Shown here piece after piece: positions 43,404-53,053 of a DNA stretch of 64,000 bases. The position numbers and the translations under genes were made by a program. The notes under the pieces are model-generated. The model was not told the origin of the DNA and searched no databases. It worked only from the letters and a program-made list of their open reading frames with translations. How positions within the stretch are numbered: the stretch's first letter is position 1; every line of letters starts with the position of its first letter. This DNA is from an uncultured bacterium (GTDB lineage: Bacteria; Verrucomicrobiota; Kiritimatiellia; PWTM01): assembly GCA_937139365.1 (NCBI GenBank), contig CAKZPT010000041.1, forward strand, positions 1 through 64,000. The letters are read 5' to 3'.

Positions 43404-45191
43404 TCACGGACCGCCGACCGGCAGCAGCCTCACCGCCCGCAGGTGCATCAGCGTCGGCGCCGACTCCCGGCGGCGGCCACGAGCCGACACACCCCACTCC
43501 CCCACCGAGGGGATCGTCAATTCGCCGAGCACAAGGCGACGAAACGCGTGCGAACTGCCCGTGGTCTTCAACTGTCCGCTAACCGCCTGGTCCACCACCG
43601 TCACCTGTACGGTTCCGCCGTCCGAGGCCTTCTCGCACGCGTACTCGATCTCGACGCGGAAACGGCCGGGCTGGACCACCTTCACCGTCCACTCGGCCCG
43701 CCCGTCGTCGCTGCGCCACTCGCCGATGCTGTCGGTGGCCATTTCGTACTTCAGGTCGCCCAACAACCGCGCCTCCTCGCCGTCCAGATGCACCACCCCC
43801 GTCTCCGGATCCTGTGCCGGCGGGCGGGCGGCGGCGCCGGGCACGCCCTCGACCGACACCGCGACCACCGTCACGTGCGGGTCGGGCAGCACCGTCGGCA
43901 GCTCCACCGCCGGCTCGCCGTTGCGCTCGCCGACGGTCAGCGACGTGCCGCCCGCCAGCAGGCGCGCGCTTAACACCCGGTTGGTCAGGCCGGGCAGCGA
44001 AACCCAGCCGTCGGCGGGGCGCTCGGTGACGTGAACGTACAGGCATCCCGGCCGCTTCGTGCACCGGAACCGATGGCGGCGAAACGGTGTCGCCGTGGTG
44101 CCGCGGATCGCCTCTGCGTTGACCTCCATCCACCGGCCCATCGCCTCCAGCCGCTCCACGCTTTCGGGCGGGATCGTCCCGTCCGCCTTGGGCCCGACGT
44201 TCAACAGCAGGTTGCCGCCCTTCGAGGCGACGTCCACGAGCATGCGGATGAGCTGGGTGACGGATTTCCAGTCGTGGTCGTCCTTCTTGTAGCCCCACGT
44301 GTCGTTCATCGTGATGCAGCTTTCCCAGTAGACGCCCTCCGGGAAGCCGCGGCTGGGCACCTCCTGCTCGGGCGTGCCGTAGTCGCCGGCGAACTCCCCC
44401 TCCGCAGTCATGCCCGCCATCCCTTTGCGCCCCTTGTCCACCCGGTTATTGACAATGATGGAGGGCTGCAACGATCGGACGTAGTTGTAGAGGTCCACGC
44501 CGCGGTTGTGGGTCCAGGTGGGCTCCCACTCGCCGTCGAACCACAGGATGCCCAACGGCCCCATCCCCTCGATCAGCTCCCGGAGCTGCGCCTTCATGTA
44601 CCGCACATAGGCGTCCATGTCTGGCCGGTGGCCGGACCGGCCCGCATCCCACGAGGGCAGCGGATCATAGTTGGGGTGCTGCCAATCCATGATCGAGTAG
44701 TACAAGCACATCTTCAGCCCCGCGGCGCGCGCCGCCTCGGCCAGCGGTTTCAACAGGTCGCGGCCCCACGGGGTGGAGGCGACGTCGTAGTCGGTCTCTT
44801 TGGAATCCCACAGGCAGAAACCGTCGTGGTGCTTGGAGGTAATGACGATGTACTGCATCCCTGCCCGTTTAGCGATCCGGGCCCATTCGGACGGGTCGTA
44901 GGCAGTCGGGTTGAATCGAGAAAGAAGCTGCCGGTATTCCGAGAGGGGGATCTTTGCGCGGCTCATGATCCACTCGCCGACGCCCGGGACCGGTTGGCCG
45001 TTCCACTCGCCCGCCGGAATCGCATAAAGGCCCCAGTGAATGAACATGCCGAAGCGAGCCTCTTGGAACCAGGCCATCCGGGCTGCGCGCTCGGCCGGCG
45101 ATTCTCTCCTGTAGTCCCGGGCCGGCTCCGTCGCCGCTGCGGCGACCGCGGCAAGGGCCGCTGCCATGACACCCTGACGCATCTTCATCAT
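43404..45191 (-). CDS. GH29 alpha-L-fucosidase
   Basis: RMAWFQEARFGMFIHWGLYAIPAGEW, MQYIVITSKHHDGFCLWDSKETDYDV, GPLGILWFDGEWE, NLLLNVGPKADGTIP. Confidence 0.93.
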   Translation of the reverse strand: MMKMRQGVMAAALAAVAAAATEPARDYRRESPAERAARMAWFQEARFGMFIHWGLYAIPAGEWNGQPVPGVGEWIMSRAKIPLSEYRQLLSRFNPTAYDPSEWARIAKRAGMQYIVITSKHHDGFCLWDSKETDYDVASTPWGRDLLKPLAEAARAAGLKMCLYYSIMDWQHPNYDPLPSWDAGRSGHRPDMDAYVRYMKAQLRELIEGMGPLGILWFDGEWEPTWTHNRGVDLYNYVRSLQPSIIVNNRVDKGRKGMAGMTAEGEFAGDYGTPEQEVPSRGFPEGVYWESCITMNDTWGYKKDDHDWKSVTQLIRMLVDVASKGGNLLLNVGPKADGTIPPESVERLEAMGRWMEVNAEAIRGTTATPFRRHRFRCTKRPGCLYVHVTERPADGWVSLPGLTNRVLSARLLAGGTSLTVGERNGEPAVELPTVLPDPHVTVVAVSVEGVPGAAARPPAQDPETGVVHLDGEEARLLGDLKYEMATDSIGEWRSDDGRAEWTVKVVQPGRFRVEIEYACEKASDGGTVQVTVVDQAVSGQLKTTGSSHAFRRLVLGELTIPSVGEWGVSARGRRRESAPTLMHLRAVRLLPVGGP

Positions 45192-45380
45192 CCCGCGCTC
45201 CTTTCGTTCCCGCGGATTGTAGAAGACCGTCAACGCGGCGCAACCGCGAGGACGCACGGAACCGGCTCTGCGCCACACCGCAACCGTGGGGCGTGCACGG
45301 GAAACGGCCCTCGCCGGAAGGAGAACGAGGGGGCCAAACAATGGCGGCGCGCTGCAGACGCAGGAAGCCGGTGCCGGGGG

Positions 45381-46148
45381 TCAGGGCGCGGCGGGGGCGA
45401 TTGGAGCGGGTGCCGGGACAGCGGCTGGCGCATTGGTTGCCGCCGTCGGCGGCGCGAGTTGAACCTCGAGCACCTTCTGCGCCGCTCGACGCTTCTGTTC
45501 GAGCGTCTTCAGGTTGGCCTCGGCGACGCCGGCCAGCGGGCCCTCCGGATTCGCCGCGATGTATTCTTCATAGGCATGGCGCGCGTCGGTGTACCGCCCG
45601 GCCTGCTCCAGCGCCCGGGCGCGTCCCAGCATCGCGGCCGATGCGAAGAGCGACGTTTTGTCGCGCGAAAGCACGGCCTCGTACACCTTCACCGCCTCCT
45701 CGAGCCGCCCCTTCGCTTCCAGGCACGTGGCCCGGTTGACTTCGGCCACGACGGCCCACGGGTGGTTGCGGTGCAGGGCAAGGAATTCGGCGTATCGCTT
45801 CTCCGCCTCCTCGTAGCGGCCGGAGTGGAAATCCAGCCGCGCCAACGCCAGCCGCGCGACCGGTGCGCCGGGCGTCGCCTTGTATTGGCGGAGCAACGCC
45901 TCGAGCTGCTCCGGGCGGCCGCTGACGAGCATGCGAGCCGCCTGGTCGGCCGCCGCGCGCCGGGAGCGGCGCACCATGCCGATGCCCACGACGATCACGG
46001 CCGCGACAACGGCCCCGATCAGGATCGGGCGGCCGTAGAGGCGGAGCACCGCCGCCAGGTCCGGCACGGCCGGCTCGGCGGCGGAGGCGGGCGGGGTCTC
46101 CTGGTCGTCGCGCATGGCGATATAATCCCGGTGATTCGGGCGCGCCAT
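45381..46148 (-). CDS. Membrane-anchored TPR protein (YfgM/YbgF-like)
   Basis: Single TM PILIGAVVAAVIVVGIGMV followed by TPRs GRYEEAEKRYAEFLALHRNHPWAVVAEVNRATCLEAKGRLEEAVKVYEAVL. Confidence 0.75.
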   Translation of the reverse strand: MARPNHRDYIAMRDDQETPPASAAEPAVPDLAAVLRLYGRPILIGAVVAAVIVVGIGMVRRSRRAAADQAARMLVSGRPEQLEALLRQYKATPGAPVARLALARLDFHSGRYEEAEKRYAEFLALHRNHPWAVVAEVNRATCLEAKGRLEEAVKVYEAVLSRDKTSLFASAAMLGRARALEQAGRYTDARHAYEEYIAANPEGPLAGVAEANLKTLEQKRRAAQKVLEVQLAPPTAATNAPAAVPAPAPIAPAAP

Positions 46149-46304
46149 GCTGCCGCCGCGGCGGCGGAAAAGCAAGCCGGCCGGCGGGGGTCGCTGGACA
46201 GGCCTCAGAGCGGTGGGAATAATCGCCCCACTTTCTTCGTGCCCCACGGGGCGGTTCCAGATGGCCCGATGGTCCGAAGGATGCCAGCGTTGACGGTGGC
46301 TGAC

Positions 46305-46365
46305 ATGTCCGCCGCGCCTGGGGCCCCCGCCGTCCTACGGCGGGCGGCCCGGATTCTACGGACAT
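46305..46365. other. Nested inverted repeat (possible structured RNA or terminator)
   Basis: Outer arms ATGTCCG (46305-46311) / CGGACAT (46359-46365); inner arms CCCGCCG / CGGCGGG around TCCTA. Confidence 0.5.
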
Positions 46366-46582
46366 CGACCGAAACGAGGAGCGACCGCGCCGGCCACCCC
46401 TGCCGGTACGGCCGGAAGTCGCATTCGGCCCCCGATGCGGGCCCGCCGGCGGGGGCCTTCCCAGGCGGCCCGCCATGACCCCCAATCCTGCATCGCCCCA
46501 CCCGCCTCGCATGCCGCGGCAATATTTCGTGCGGCTCGCCGTTTTATTGGCGAGAATCGAAGCGGGTTCCTGGACATGGTGA

Positions 46583-47173
46583 ATGGACGCTCAAGAACGT
46601 GCGTGGCTCGATGAGTACCGCCGAGGCGACCGCGAGGCCCTCGGCAAGCTCGTGGAGCATTATCGCCGCCCGCTCTACTCGTTCATTCTCAAGATGACCG
46701 AAGGCCGCGTGGACGCGGACGAGATCTTTCAAGAGGTCTGGATCCGCGCGATCCGGAAGCTCGATGCATTTCGCGAGGAGAACTTTCTCGGATGGCTCTT
46801 CCGGATCGCCCATAACCTGATCATCGACGTGGCGCGCCGTCGGAAGCTCTTCGTGGACCCGGAGACGGGCACGCACGGCTCGCAGTCCCGCAGCAGCTGG
46901 GTGCACCGGCTGCCCGCCTCGGGTCCCGGGCCGGCCACGCACGCAGCGGGGCACGACCTGGGCCGCAAAATTCAGGAGGCGCTGGCGCGCCTGCCGCCCG
47001 AGCAGCGGGAGGTGTTTCTGCTGCGCACGGAGGGGGAGGTGCCGTTCAAGGAAATCGCAAAAATCCAGGGAGTCACGCTGAACACGGCGCTGGCGCGCAT
47101 GCACTACGCAGTGCTGAAGATGCGTGAGGCGCTGCGGGATGAGTACCGGGCCTTCGGGGGACGCTCGACATGA
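46583..47173 (+). CDS. ECF RNA polymerase sigma factor (RpoE-like)
   Basis: YRRPLYSFILKMTEGRVDADEIFQEVWIRAIRKLDAFREENFLGWLFRIAHNLIIDVAR; LPPEQREVFLLRTEGEVPFKEIAKIQGVTLNTALARMHYA. Confidence 0.92.
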   Translation: MDAQERAWLDEYRRGDREALGKLVEHYRRPLYSFILKMTEGRVDADEIFQEVWIRAIRKLDAFREENFLGWLFRIAHNLIIDVARRRKLFVDPETGTHGSQSRSSWVHRLPASGPGPATHAAGHDLGRKIQEALARLPPEQREVFLLRTEGEVPFKEIAKIQGVTLNTALARMHYAVLKMREALRDEYRAFGGRST

Positions 47174-47715
47174 ACTGCGAACGGGCCGTACGGGACATTT
47201 TGCTAGAATCCAGCGGCGAGCTGGACAGGGAGCGGCGAGCGCGCCTTCGGGCGCATGTCGCCGGCTGCGCGGCCTGCCGGAAATACCGCGCTGAGCTGAT
47301 GGGCATCACCGACCTGGTGCACAGCGAGTCGGCGCCGCCCGCGGCCTCGCGCGTGACGGCCGACACGATCCTGACCAGCCTGGCCCTGCGTCCCCGCCGC
47401 AGCCGGTGGCAACGGTGGTGGTCCGACTGGCTGGCGCACCCCGCGCCGGCCGCCGCCGCCGCCGCCGTCGCGGCGTTCCTCGCCGGCTTTGCCGCGGCGG
47501 TCGTCCTCGCCGGCCTGCGCGCTCCACCGGCCGCCCCGGGTCGTCCCGCTGCCGGGGTGATGGTCATGGACGACTGGCTTGATGTCCAGCTTGACCTACT
47601 GAACGACGACGCCGCCGCCGTCGCGCACGACCTCGATCAGACTTCCGAACCGTCGGAGCCGCCGGCGGAGGAGCCCCTAGTTGAGATCGACCTGCAGATC
47701 CACGCTGAAGCATGA
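47170..47715 (+). CDS. Zinc-finger anti-sigma factor (single TM)
   Basis: LRAHVAGCAACRKYRAEL (HxxxCxxC); TM AAAVAAFLAGFAAAVVLAGL; ATGA overlap with the sigma gene. Confidence 0.85.
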   Translation: MNCERAVRDILLESSGELDRERRARLRAHVAGCAACRKYRAELMGITDLVHSESAPPAASRVTADTILTSLALRPRRSRWQRWWSDWLAHPAPAAAAAAVAAFLAGFAAAVVLAGLRAPPAAPGRPAAGVMVMDDWLDVQLDLLNDDAAAVAHDLDQTSEPSEPPAEEPLVEIDLQIHAEA

Positions 47716-48332
47716 TCCTTCAATTTCTTCGATACCTACTGCGTTGGGCCCCGTGGCTTCTGGCCCCCACCGTGTTCGCCGACGGACCGTCCGCAACGGC
47801 CCCATCCGCCCCGACGAACGCCCCGGCGGGCCGCCCCCCCCGCGCGGTGGAGCGGCTGTTGGAGGCGATCCGGCAACAACGACCGGACGAATACGACCGA
47901 CTGCTGCGGCTTCGACGGGACAACCCTGCCCGTTTCCAGGAGGAGCTCCGCCGTCGCTTCGACGAATCCGCCCGCCGGCGCGGACTGGCCACCAATGCCG
48001 CGCCCGTGGCCGAGCCGGCCCCCGCCGTGGCCGGTCCGGCCCCGACCGACGTCGAGGAGCGGGTCGCCGAAATCATGCGGGAGGTCATACGGCTCGCGGA
48101 GGAGTACCCGCGCGCCCCGTCGTCCGAACGGAACGCGCAGCGCGAACGAATCCGAAACCTCGTGGCCGCCGCGTTTGACCTCCGCGAGCAGGACCGTGTC
48201 CGGCGCGTGCAGCGGCTGCGACAGGAACTCGACCGTTTGAAGGAGGAACTCGACCAGCGGCGGAGAAACCGGGACGCGATCGTCGACCGGAAGGTAGCCG
48301 AGATTCTCGGCGCCGACCCGACCAGCTGGTGA
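47712..48332 (+). CDS. Exported coiled-coil protein in the sigma operon
   Basis: Signal-like N-terminus, long charged helix RVRRVQRLRQELDRLKEELDQRRRNRDAIVDRKVAEIL; overlaps the anti-sigma gene by 4 nt. Confidence 0.7.
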   Translation: MILQFLRYLLRWAPWLLAPTVFADGPSATAPSAPTNAPAGRPPRAVERLLEAIRQQRPDEYDRLLRLRRDNPARFQEELRRRFDESARRRGLATNAAPVAEPAPAVAGPAPTDVEERVAEIMREVIRLAEEYPRAPSSERNAQRERIRNLVAAAFDLREQDRVRRVQRLRQELDRLKEELDQRRRNRDAIVDRKVAEILGADPTSW

Positions 48333-48369
48333 GAGGCATCGCGAGGGAACCTCAAGGAGCGAGGGTGGC

Positions 48370-48397
48370 GGGGGCCGCGCCCGGGCGCGCGGCCCCC
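48370..48397. terminator. GC-rich hairpin between convergent genes
   Basis: GGGGGCCGCGC-CCGGGC-GCGCGGCCCCC: 11-bp perfect stem, 6-nt loop, between the ORF end at 48332 (+) and phoU end at 48406 (-). Confidence 0.6.
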
Positions 48398-48405
48398 GAA
48401 TTGCC

Positions 48406-49089
48406 TCAACCCCCGCCGGCCCCCTCTCCGGGCTGCAAGCGTTCGTGCCGCGCGATCCGCCCCTCCAGAAGATAGATCACATCCTCCGCGATGTTGACCG
48501 CGTGGTCGGCGATCCGCTCGAAGTGGCGCGCTATGGCCATCAGATGCAGATCCTGATCCAGCCGCGTCGGGTTGTTCCGGATGCGACTCTTGACCTGCTC
48601 CACCACCGCCCGGTCGGCAACGTCCACGGCGTCGTCCGCCTCGATCACCTCCCGCGCCTTCCGGGCGTCGAGGTCGATCAGCGCGTCGATGCTGCGGCGC
48701 AGCATCGAGATGGTCTGATCGGCCAGCGGCCGAAAGTCGATCGCCGGCCCCGACGGCGGTTCGCGACAGATCTCGACCACCCGCTCAGCAATGTGCACGG
48801 CCAGGTCGCCGATCCGTTCGAGGTCGCCGTTGAGCCTCATCACGGCGACGATGAAGCGCAGGTCGGTGGCCACCGGCTGGTGCAGCGCTAGGACCTTGAG
48901 GCAGTCCTCCTCGATCTCCACCTCGTACCGGTCGATGACGTCGTCCTCCTCGATCAGCCGTCGGGCGAGGGCGGTGTCGCGCGACGCGAGCGCCGCGACG
49001 GCGTCCTGCACCGTCCGCTCCGCGCGCGCGCACATCTCGAGGATCCGCTGTTTCAGCCGGTTGATCTCGCGTTCGAGGTGCACCGACAT
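48406..49089 (-). CDS. phoU: Phosphate transport system regulator PhoU
   Basis: Two-repeat PhoU pattern: VEIEEDCLKVLALHQPVATDLRFIVAVMRLNGDLERIGDLAVHIAE; IRNNPTRLDQDLHLMAIARHFERIADHAVNIAEDVIYL. Confidence 0.95.
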   Translation of the reverse strand: MSVHLEREINRLKQRILEMCARAERTVQDAVAALASRDTALARRLIEEDDVIDRYEVEIEEDCLKVLALHQPVATDLRFIVAVMRLNGDLERIGDLAVHIAERVVEICREPPSGPAIDFRPLADQTISMLRRSIDALIDLDARKAREVIEADDAVDVADRAVVEQVKSRIRNNPTRLDQDLHLMAIARHFERIADHAVNIAEDVIYLLEGRIARHERLQPGEGAGGG

Positions 49090-49137
49090 GGGCTTTCGTC
49101 CTTTCCGTCCGCCGCCGGCGCCACGCGCCGGGCGGAT

Positions 49138-50238
49138 TTAGAATTTCGCGGTCAGGTCCACCTGCAGCCTCCGGTAGTGGTGCGGGTCGTCCAGCCGCTT
49201 CTCGTCGAGGAAATACGACACCGACGCCTGCAGGCCCTTCATCAGCTGCACGGCCGCGCACAGCTTGTGGCCGCGCGCGTCCACGCCGCCGCCGAAGGAG
49301 TCGGAGTCGGTGAACGCGCCGGGGAACGAATCGGCCTCCAGGCGCCGGTAGTCGTAGCCGACCTGCACGCTGCCGGGCTTCGACATACGGCCGAGGCGCG
49401 CGCCGATCGTGACGGCGTCGTTCTCGTCGTCGACATCAGTGTTCACCGCCCACGCGGCAAAAAGGTGAAGCGGCAGGCCGACGTCCACGTCGAGCGCCGC
49501 CAGCGCCTCGACGGTGGTGAAGCCGGTCACGTACACCGTATTGGTCACCCCGTCAATGACCGCAGTCCGCGTCGAGTTCCCGTAGGAGCGGCCGGCGCCC
49601 TGCCAGTCGAAGACCGGACGGCCCTCCATTTCGGTGAACGCGTACACGGAGCCGGCCAGGGTCATCTGGACGCGCTCGTGCAGGCGGCCGGCCAGCGCGA
49701 GCTGTCCGCCGTACATCATCGAGTCGTCGTCGGAGCTGCGTTCCTGGATCCAGTGGTACGCGCCAACCGCCGAGGCCCGCCACAACTCGCCGACGCCCCA
49801 GGCAGCCGCCACGCCCTCGGGGGTGTAGTCGGCGTCCCAGAGATAGTCCCCAGCGGTCAGGAACGGCTGGACCATCTTGCCGGCGACGAGCCGGGTGCCG
49901 GGCATCGCCCGGGGCGTCCACTCGATCGATGCCACATCGAGGAAGACACTCTTCTTGGCCCCGAAGTCCCTGAGGGTCCTGTTGCCCGAGATCGGATCGG
50001 CCACGCCGTTTTTCTGCTCGGCCGTCGTCAGCCGCAGCGCGAGCGTGACCTCCTCGTTGGCCGGCGCGGTCAGGCCGGCCCGCACACGGAGCCGGTTGTG
50101 GTAGCGCTCATCCCGGCCCTCCTCGTCGACGTGCTCGAACCGATACCGCACATCGGCCTGGGGCTTGAGGTCGTCGAACCACGCCGCCGTCGCGGCCACC
50201 GCCCATGCCGTCATTGCGATCCCCGCCGTTGCTTTCAT
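49138..50238 (-). CDS. Outer-membrane porin-like beta-barrel protein
   Basis: Signal peptide, alternating amphipathic strands, terminal RRLQVDLTAKF (C-terminal Phe); sits in the pho cluster. Confidence 0.7.
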   Translation of the reverse strand: MKATAGIAMTAWAVAATAAWFDDLKPQADVRYRFEHVDEEGRDERYHNRLRVRAGLTAPANEEVTLALRLTTAEQKNGVADPISGNRTLRDFGAKKSVFLDVASIEWTPRAMPGTRLVAGKMVQPFLTAGDYLWDADYTPEGVAAAWGVGELWRASAVGAYHWIQERSSDDDSMMYGGQLALAGRLHERVQMTLAGSVYAFTEMEGRPVFDWQGAGRSYGNSTRTAVIDGVTNTVYVTGFTTVEALAALDVDVGLPLHLFAAWAVNTDVDDENDAVTIGARLGRMSKPGSVQVGYDYRRLEADSFPGAFTDSDSFGGGVDARGHKLCAAVQLMKGLQASVSYFLDEKRLDDPHHYRRLQVDLTAKF

Positions 50239-50311
50239 CCGTGGTCTCCCGTGCGACGGCCCCGGCCGTCGCGGCCACGCACCGGCGCGCCGCCGTAGCC
50301 CAGGGGTCCGC

Positions 50312-50383
50312 CTAACGCGGGATTAACACTCATCTCACTTGCCACTAACCGTGTTAGCACGGCGTTTGTTTTCTGTTAGCCGC
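50312..50383. promoter_or_regulatory. Candidate Pho-box arrays: 11-bp-spaced direct repeats in two opposing orientations
   Basis: Plus strand 50312 CTAACGC-GGGA, 50323 TTAACAC-TCAT, 50334 CTCACTT-GCCA, 50345 CTAACCG; opposing 50351 GTGTTAG-CACG, 50362 GCGTTTG-TTTT, 50373 CTGTTAG. The arrays meet at CTAAC-CGT-GTTAG. Confidence 0.6.
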
Positions 50384-52194
50384 GGCCCGTCCATGTCCAT
50401 TCCCGGCCACCGGGCCGTTCTGCGGGACCGCGAACCAGAAACGGCTACCCCGGCCGGGTTCGCTCTCCACCCCGACCTCCCCACCGTGCGCCGCGACAAT
50501 GTGTTTGACGATCGCCAGCCCGAGTCCTGTGCCGCCCTCCCGCCGGCTGCGCGACTTGTCCACCCGGTAGAACCGCTCGAAGAGCCGGGGCAAATGGCGC
50601 GCCTCGATGCCCGGGCCGTGATCCACGACGCGCCAGCGAACCCGCCCGCCCACGAGACCGCACTGAACGAGCACCTCTTCGCCGGGGGGGCTATGCTTGA
50701 TCGCGTTGTCGAGCAGGTTGACCAACGCCCGGCCGAGCAGGTCGGGGTCGGCTCGCAGGAGGACGTCCGGCGGCACGTCGGCCCGGAGCGACACGCTGCG
50801 CTCCGCGGCGAGCTGGCCGCACACCTCGACGGCGTCCGTGGTGATGTCCGCCGCGGAGACCTCCGCGACGCGCAGCGTCACCGCCTCGGCCATCTGCTCG
50901 ACGCGAGACAACTGAAGCAGGTCGTCCACTAGCGTTTGAAGTCGCTGCGTCTGCCTCAGCGCGATCCCGAGGAAGCGCCGCTGCTCCTCCGCCGAGGGCG
51001 GGCGGGGGTCGAGCACAGTCTCGAGGAAGCCGCGGATCGAAGTCAGGGGCGTCTTCAGCTCGTGCGAGACGTTCGCGACGAATTCGCGCCGGAGGGTCAT
51101 CAGCCGGTGCAGGTTGGTTAGGTCGTTGAACACCATCACGGCGCCCCGCACGCGGCCGTCGGCGTCTTGCAGGGGAGCAGCCCGGCCGTGAACGAAGCGC
51201 TCGGACTCGCCATCCCGGATGGTGGCGCTGGTCTCGGCGGTGCGCCGCTCGCGCAACGCGGACAGGAGGAGTTCCTGAAAAGGAACCACTCGCACACAGG
51301 CCCGCAGGTCCTGGCCGCGCCGCCACTGCGTGCCCGCTGCCAGCAGCTCCGCCGCCCGCCCGTTGGCAAACAGAAGGCGCTCCTGGGCGTCGATGGCCAA
51401 CACCCCCTCGCTTAGGCTCTGCAACAGCGTCTCGACCTCGCGCTGCTGGGTCTCCAGCGCGCGCATGCGAACGTCGAGTTCGCTGGCCATCTGGTTCATC
51501 GCCTCGGCGACCTCGGCGATCTCCCGGATCGGCGGCGGGGCGACACGGTGGTCGAGCCGCCCGGCCGCGAACCGCCGCGCCGCATCGGTCATCGCCGCCA
51601 TCGGCCGCAGGATGCGAGCGGCCAGCAGGAGCGCGACCGCCGCGACCAGCGCCGCCGCTCCCGCCGTGGCTGCCAGCATCCGTCGCCGCAGCGCGGCGAT
51701 CGCGGCCTCCATGCGGTCTACCGCCACCGCCGTCCGCAACGCCCCCACGACCGCCTCGCCGCGGCGGAGCGGAAGGGCCAGATACACCGTCGGCAGCCCG
51801 GTCGTGTCGCTGTGCCGCACGTCGCGGCCCTCCCTGCCCTCAAGGGCCGCGGCGACCTCCGGCCGGCCGTGGCGCAGCATCATCCGCGAGGCGGCGGCCG
51901 CGGAGTCCGCCAACACCCGGCCGGAGGCCGCAATGACCGTCACGCGGGTGTCCGGCGAGATGGCGCGCGCCAGCCGCGCCAACTCCGCCGCAGCGCGCTC
52001 GTCAAAGGCGTCGAACCGGTCGGACTGCAGCAGGGTTTGCAGGAATCGGTTTTCGACGCGGAGGCGCTCCTCGGTCTGGCGCAGATGGAAGTTGCGGACG
52101 GCACGCTCCGCCCACGTGCCGACCGCCGTGCCGGTCACAGCGGCGGCCACCAGCAGCGGCGCGACCAGCGTCCAGGCGATCGGCGTTCGCCGCA
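50354..52194 (-). CDS. phoR: Sensor histidine kinase PhoR
   Basis: HAMP, PAS and kinase regions: FVANVSHELKTPLTSIRGFLETVL, LVNLLDNAIKHSP, GTGLGLAIVKHIVAAHGG; adjacent to phoB. Confidence 0.9.
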
Positions 52195-52881
52195 TTACTT
52201 CTCCCGGAACCGATACCCCACCCCGCGCACCGTCTCGATCAGGTCCGCATTGCGGCCGAGCTTCCGCCGCAGGTTGACCATCTGCACGTCCACGGAGCGG
52301 GCGGTCACAGGATAGTCCGTCCCCTTCACGGCGTCCACGATCTGCTCCCGGCTGAACACCCATCCCGGCTTCGAGGCCAGGAACCGCAAAATCCCGAACT
52401 CGGTCGCCGTCAGCTCCAGCGGGCGGCCCTTCAGCGTCGCCTCGTGCCGCGCCGGATGGATGCGGAGATCACCGACCTCGATGGGCTCGTCGGTCATCGC
52501 TAGCCGCTGCCGGCGCCGAAACACGTTGCGGATGCGCGCCACCAGCACTTTGGGGTTGAACGGCTTGGTGATGTAGTCCTCCGCCCCCAGCCGCAACCCG
52601 GACACGATATCGCTCTCGTCGCCCTTCGCGGTCAACATGATGATCGGCAGCGTGCAGGTGCGCCCGTCCGATTGCAGCAAGCGGGCGACCTCCATCCCGT
52701 CGAGGCCGGGCAGCATCAGGTCGAGCAGCACCAGGTCGAACCCGCCGTTGCGGGCCATTTCCAGCGCCCGCTCGCCGTTGTCCACCCCCGTGACGCGGAA
52801 CCCTTCCTTCGTCAGCGTGTACCGGACCAGCTCCTGGATGTCCTCGTCGTCCTCGACGACCAGTATGTGTTCGCGAACCAT
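52195..52881 (-). CDS. phoB: PhoB-type response regulator
   Basis: HILVVEDDEDIQELVRYTLTKEGFRV, DLVLLDLMLPGLDGMEV, AEDYITKPFNPKVLVARI, winged helix TATEFGILRFLASKPGWVFSREQIVDAV. Confidence 0.93.
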   Translation of the reverse strand: MVREHILVVEDDEDIQELVRYTLTKEGFRVTGVDNGERALEMARNGGFDLVLLDLMLPGLDGMEVARLLQSDGRTCTLPIIMLTAKGDESDIVSGLRLGAEDYITKPFNPKVLVARIRNVFRRRQRLAMTDEPIEVGDLRIHPARHEATLKGRPLELTATEFGILRFLASKPGWVFSREQIVDAVKGTDYPVTARSVDVQMVNLRRKLGRNADLIETVRGVGYRFREK

Positions 52882-53053
52882 GGTGGCCCTTCCCTCCCCC
52901 GATCCGACGGCGGGGGATGTGGAACCGCAAGGTTTCGTGGAAGTGTACACTGTCGGGCCGGCGTGATGAATCGGTAAATGGATTGTAAGGATTCCGTGCG
53001 GACGGCGCCGGCGGCCGCTTGCCGGGGACGGCGGCGACGGCGACAATGGTGGA

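Noticed and set aside
44031-46478. 815-aa plus-strand ORF across the fucosidase and TPR genes
   Set aside because: Antisense to two supported genes and spans their intergenic region; no homology pattern.
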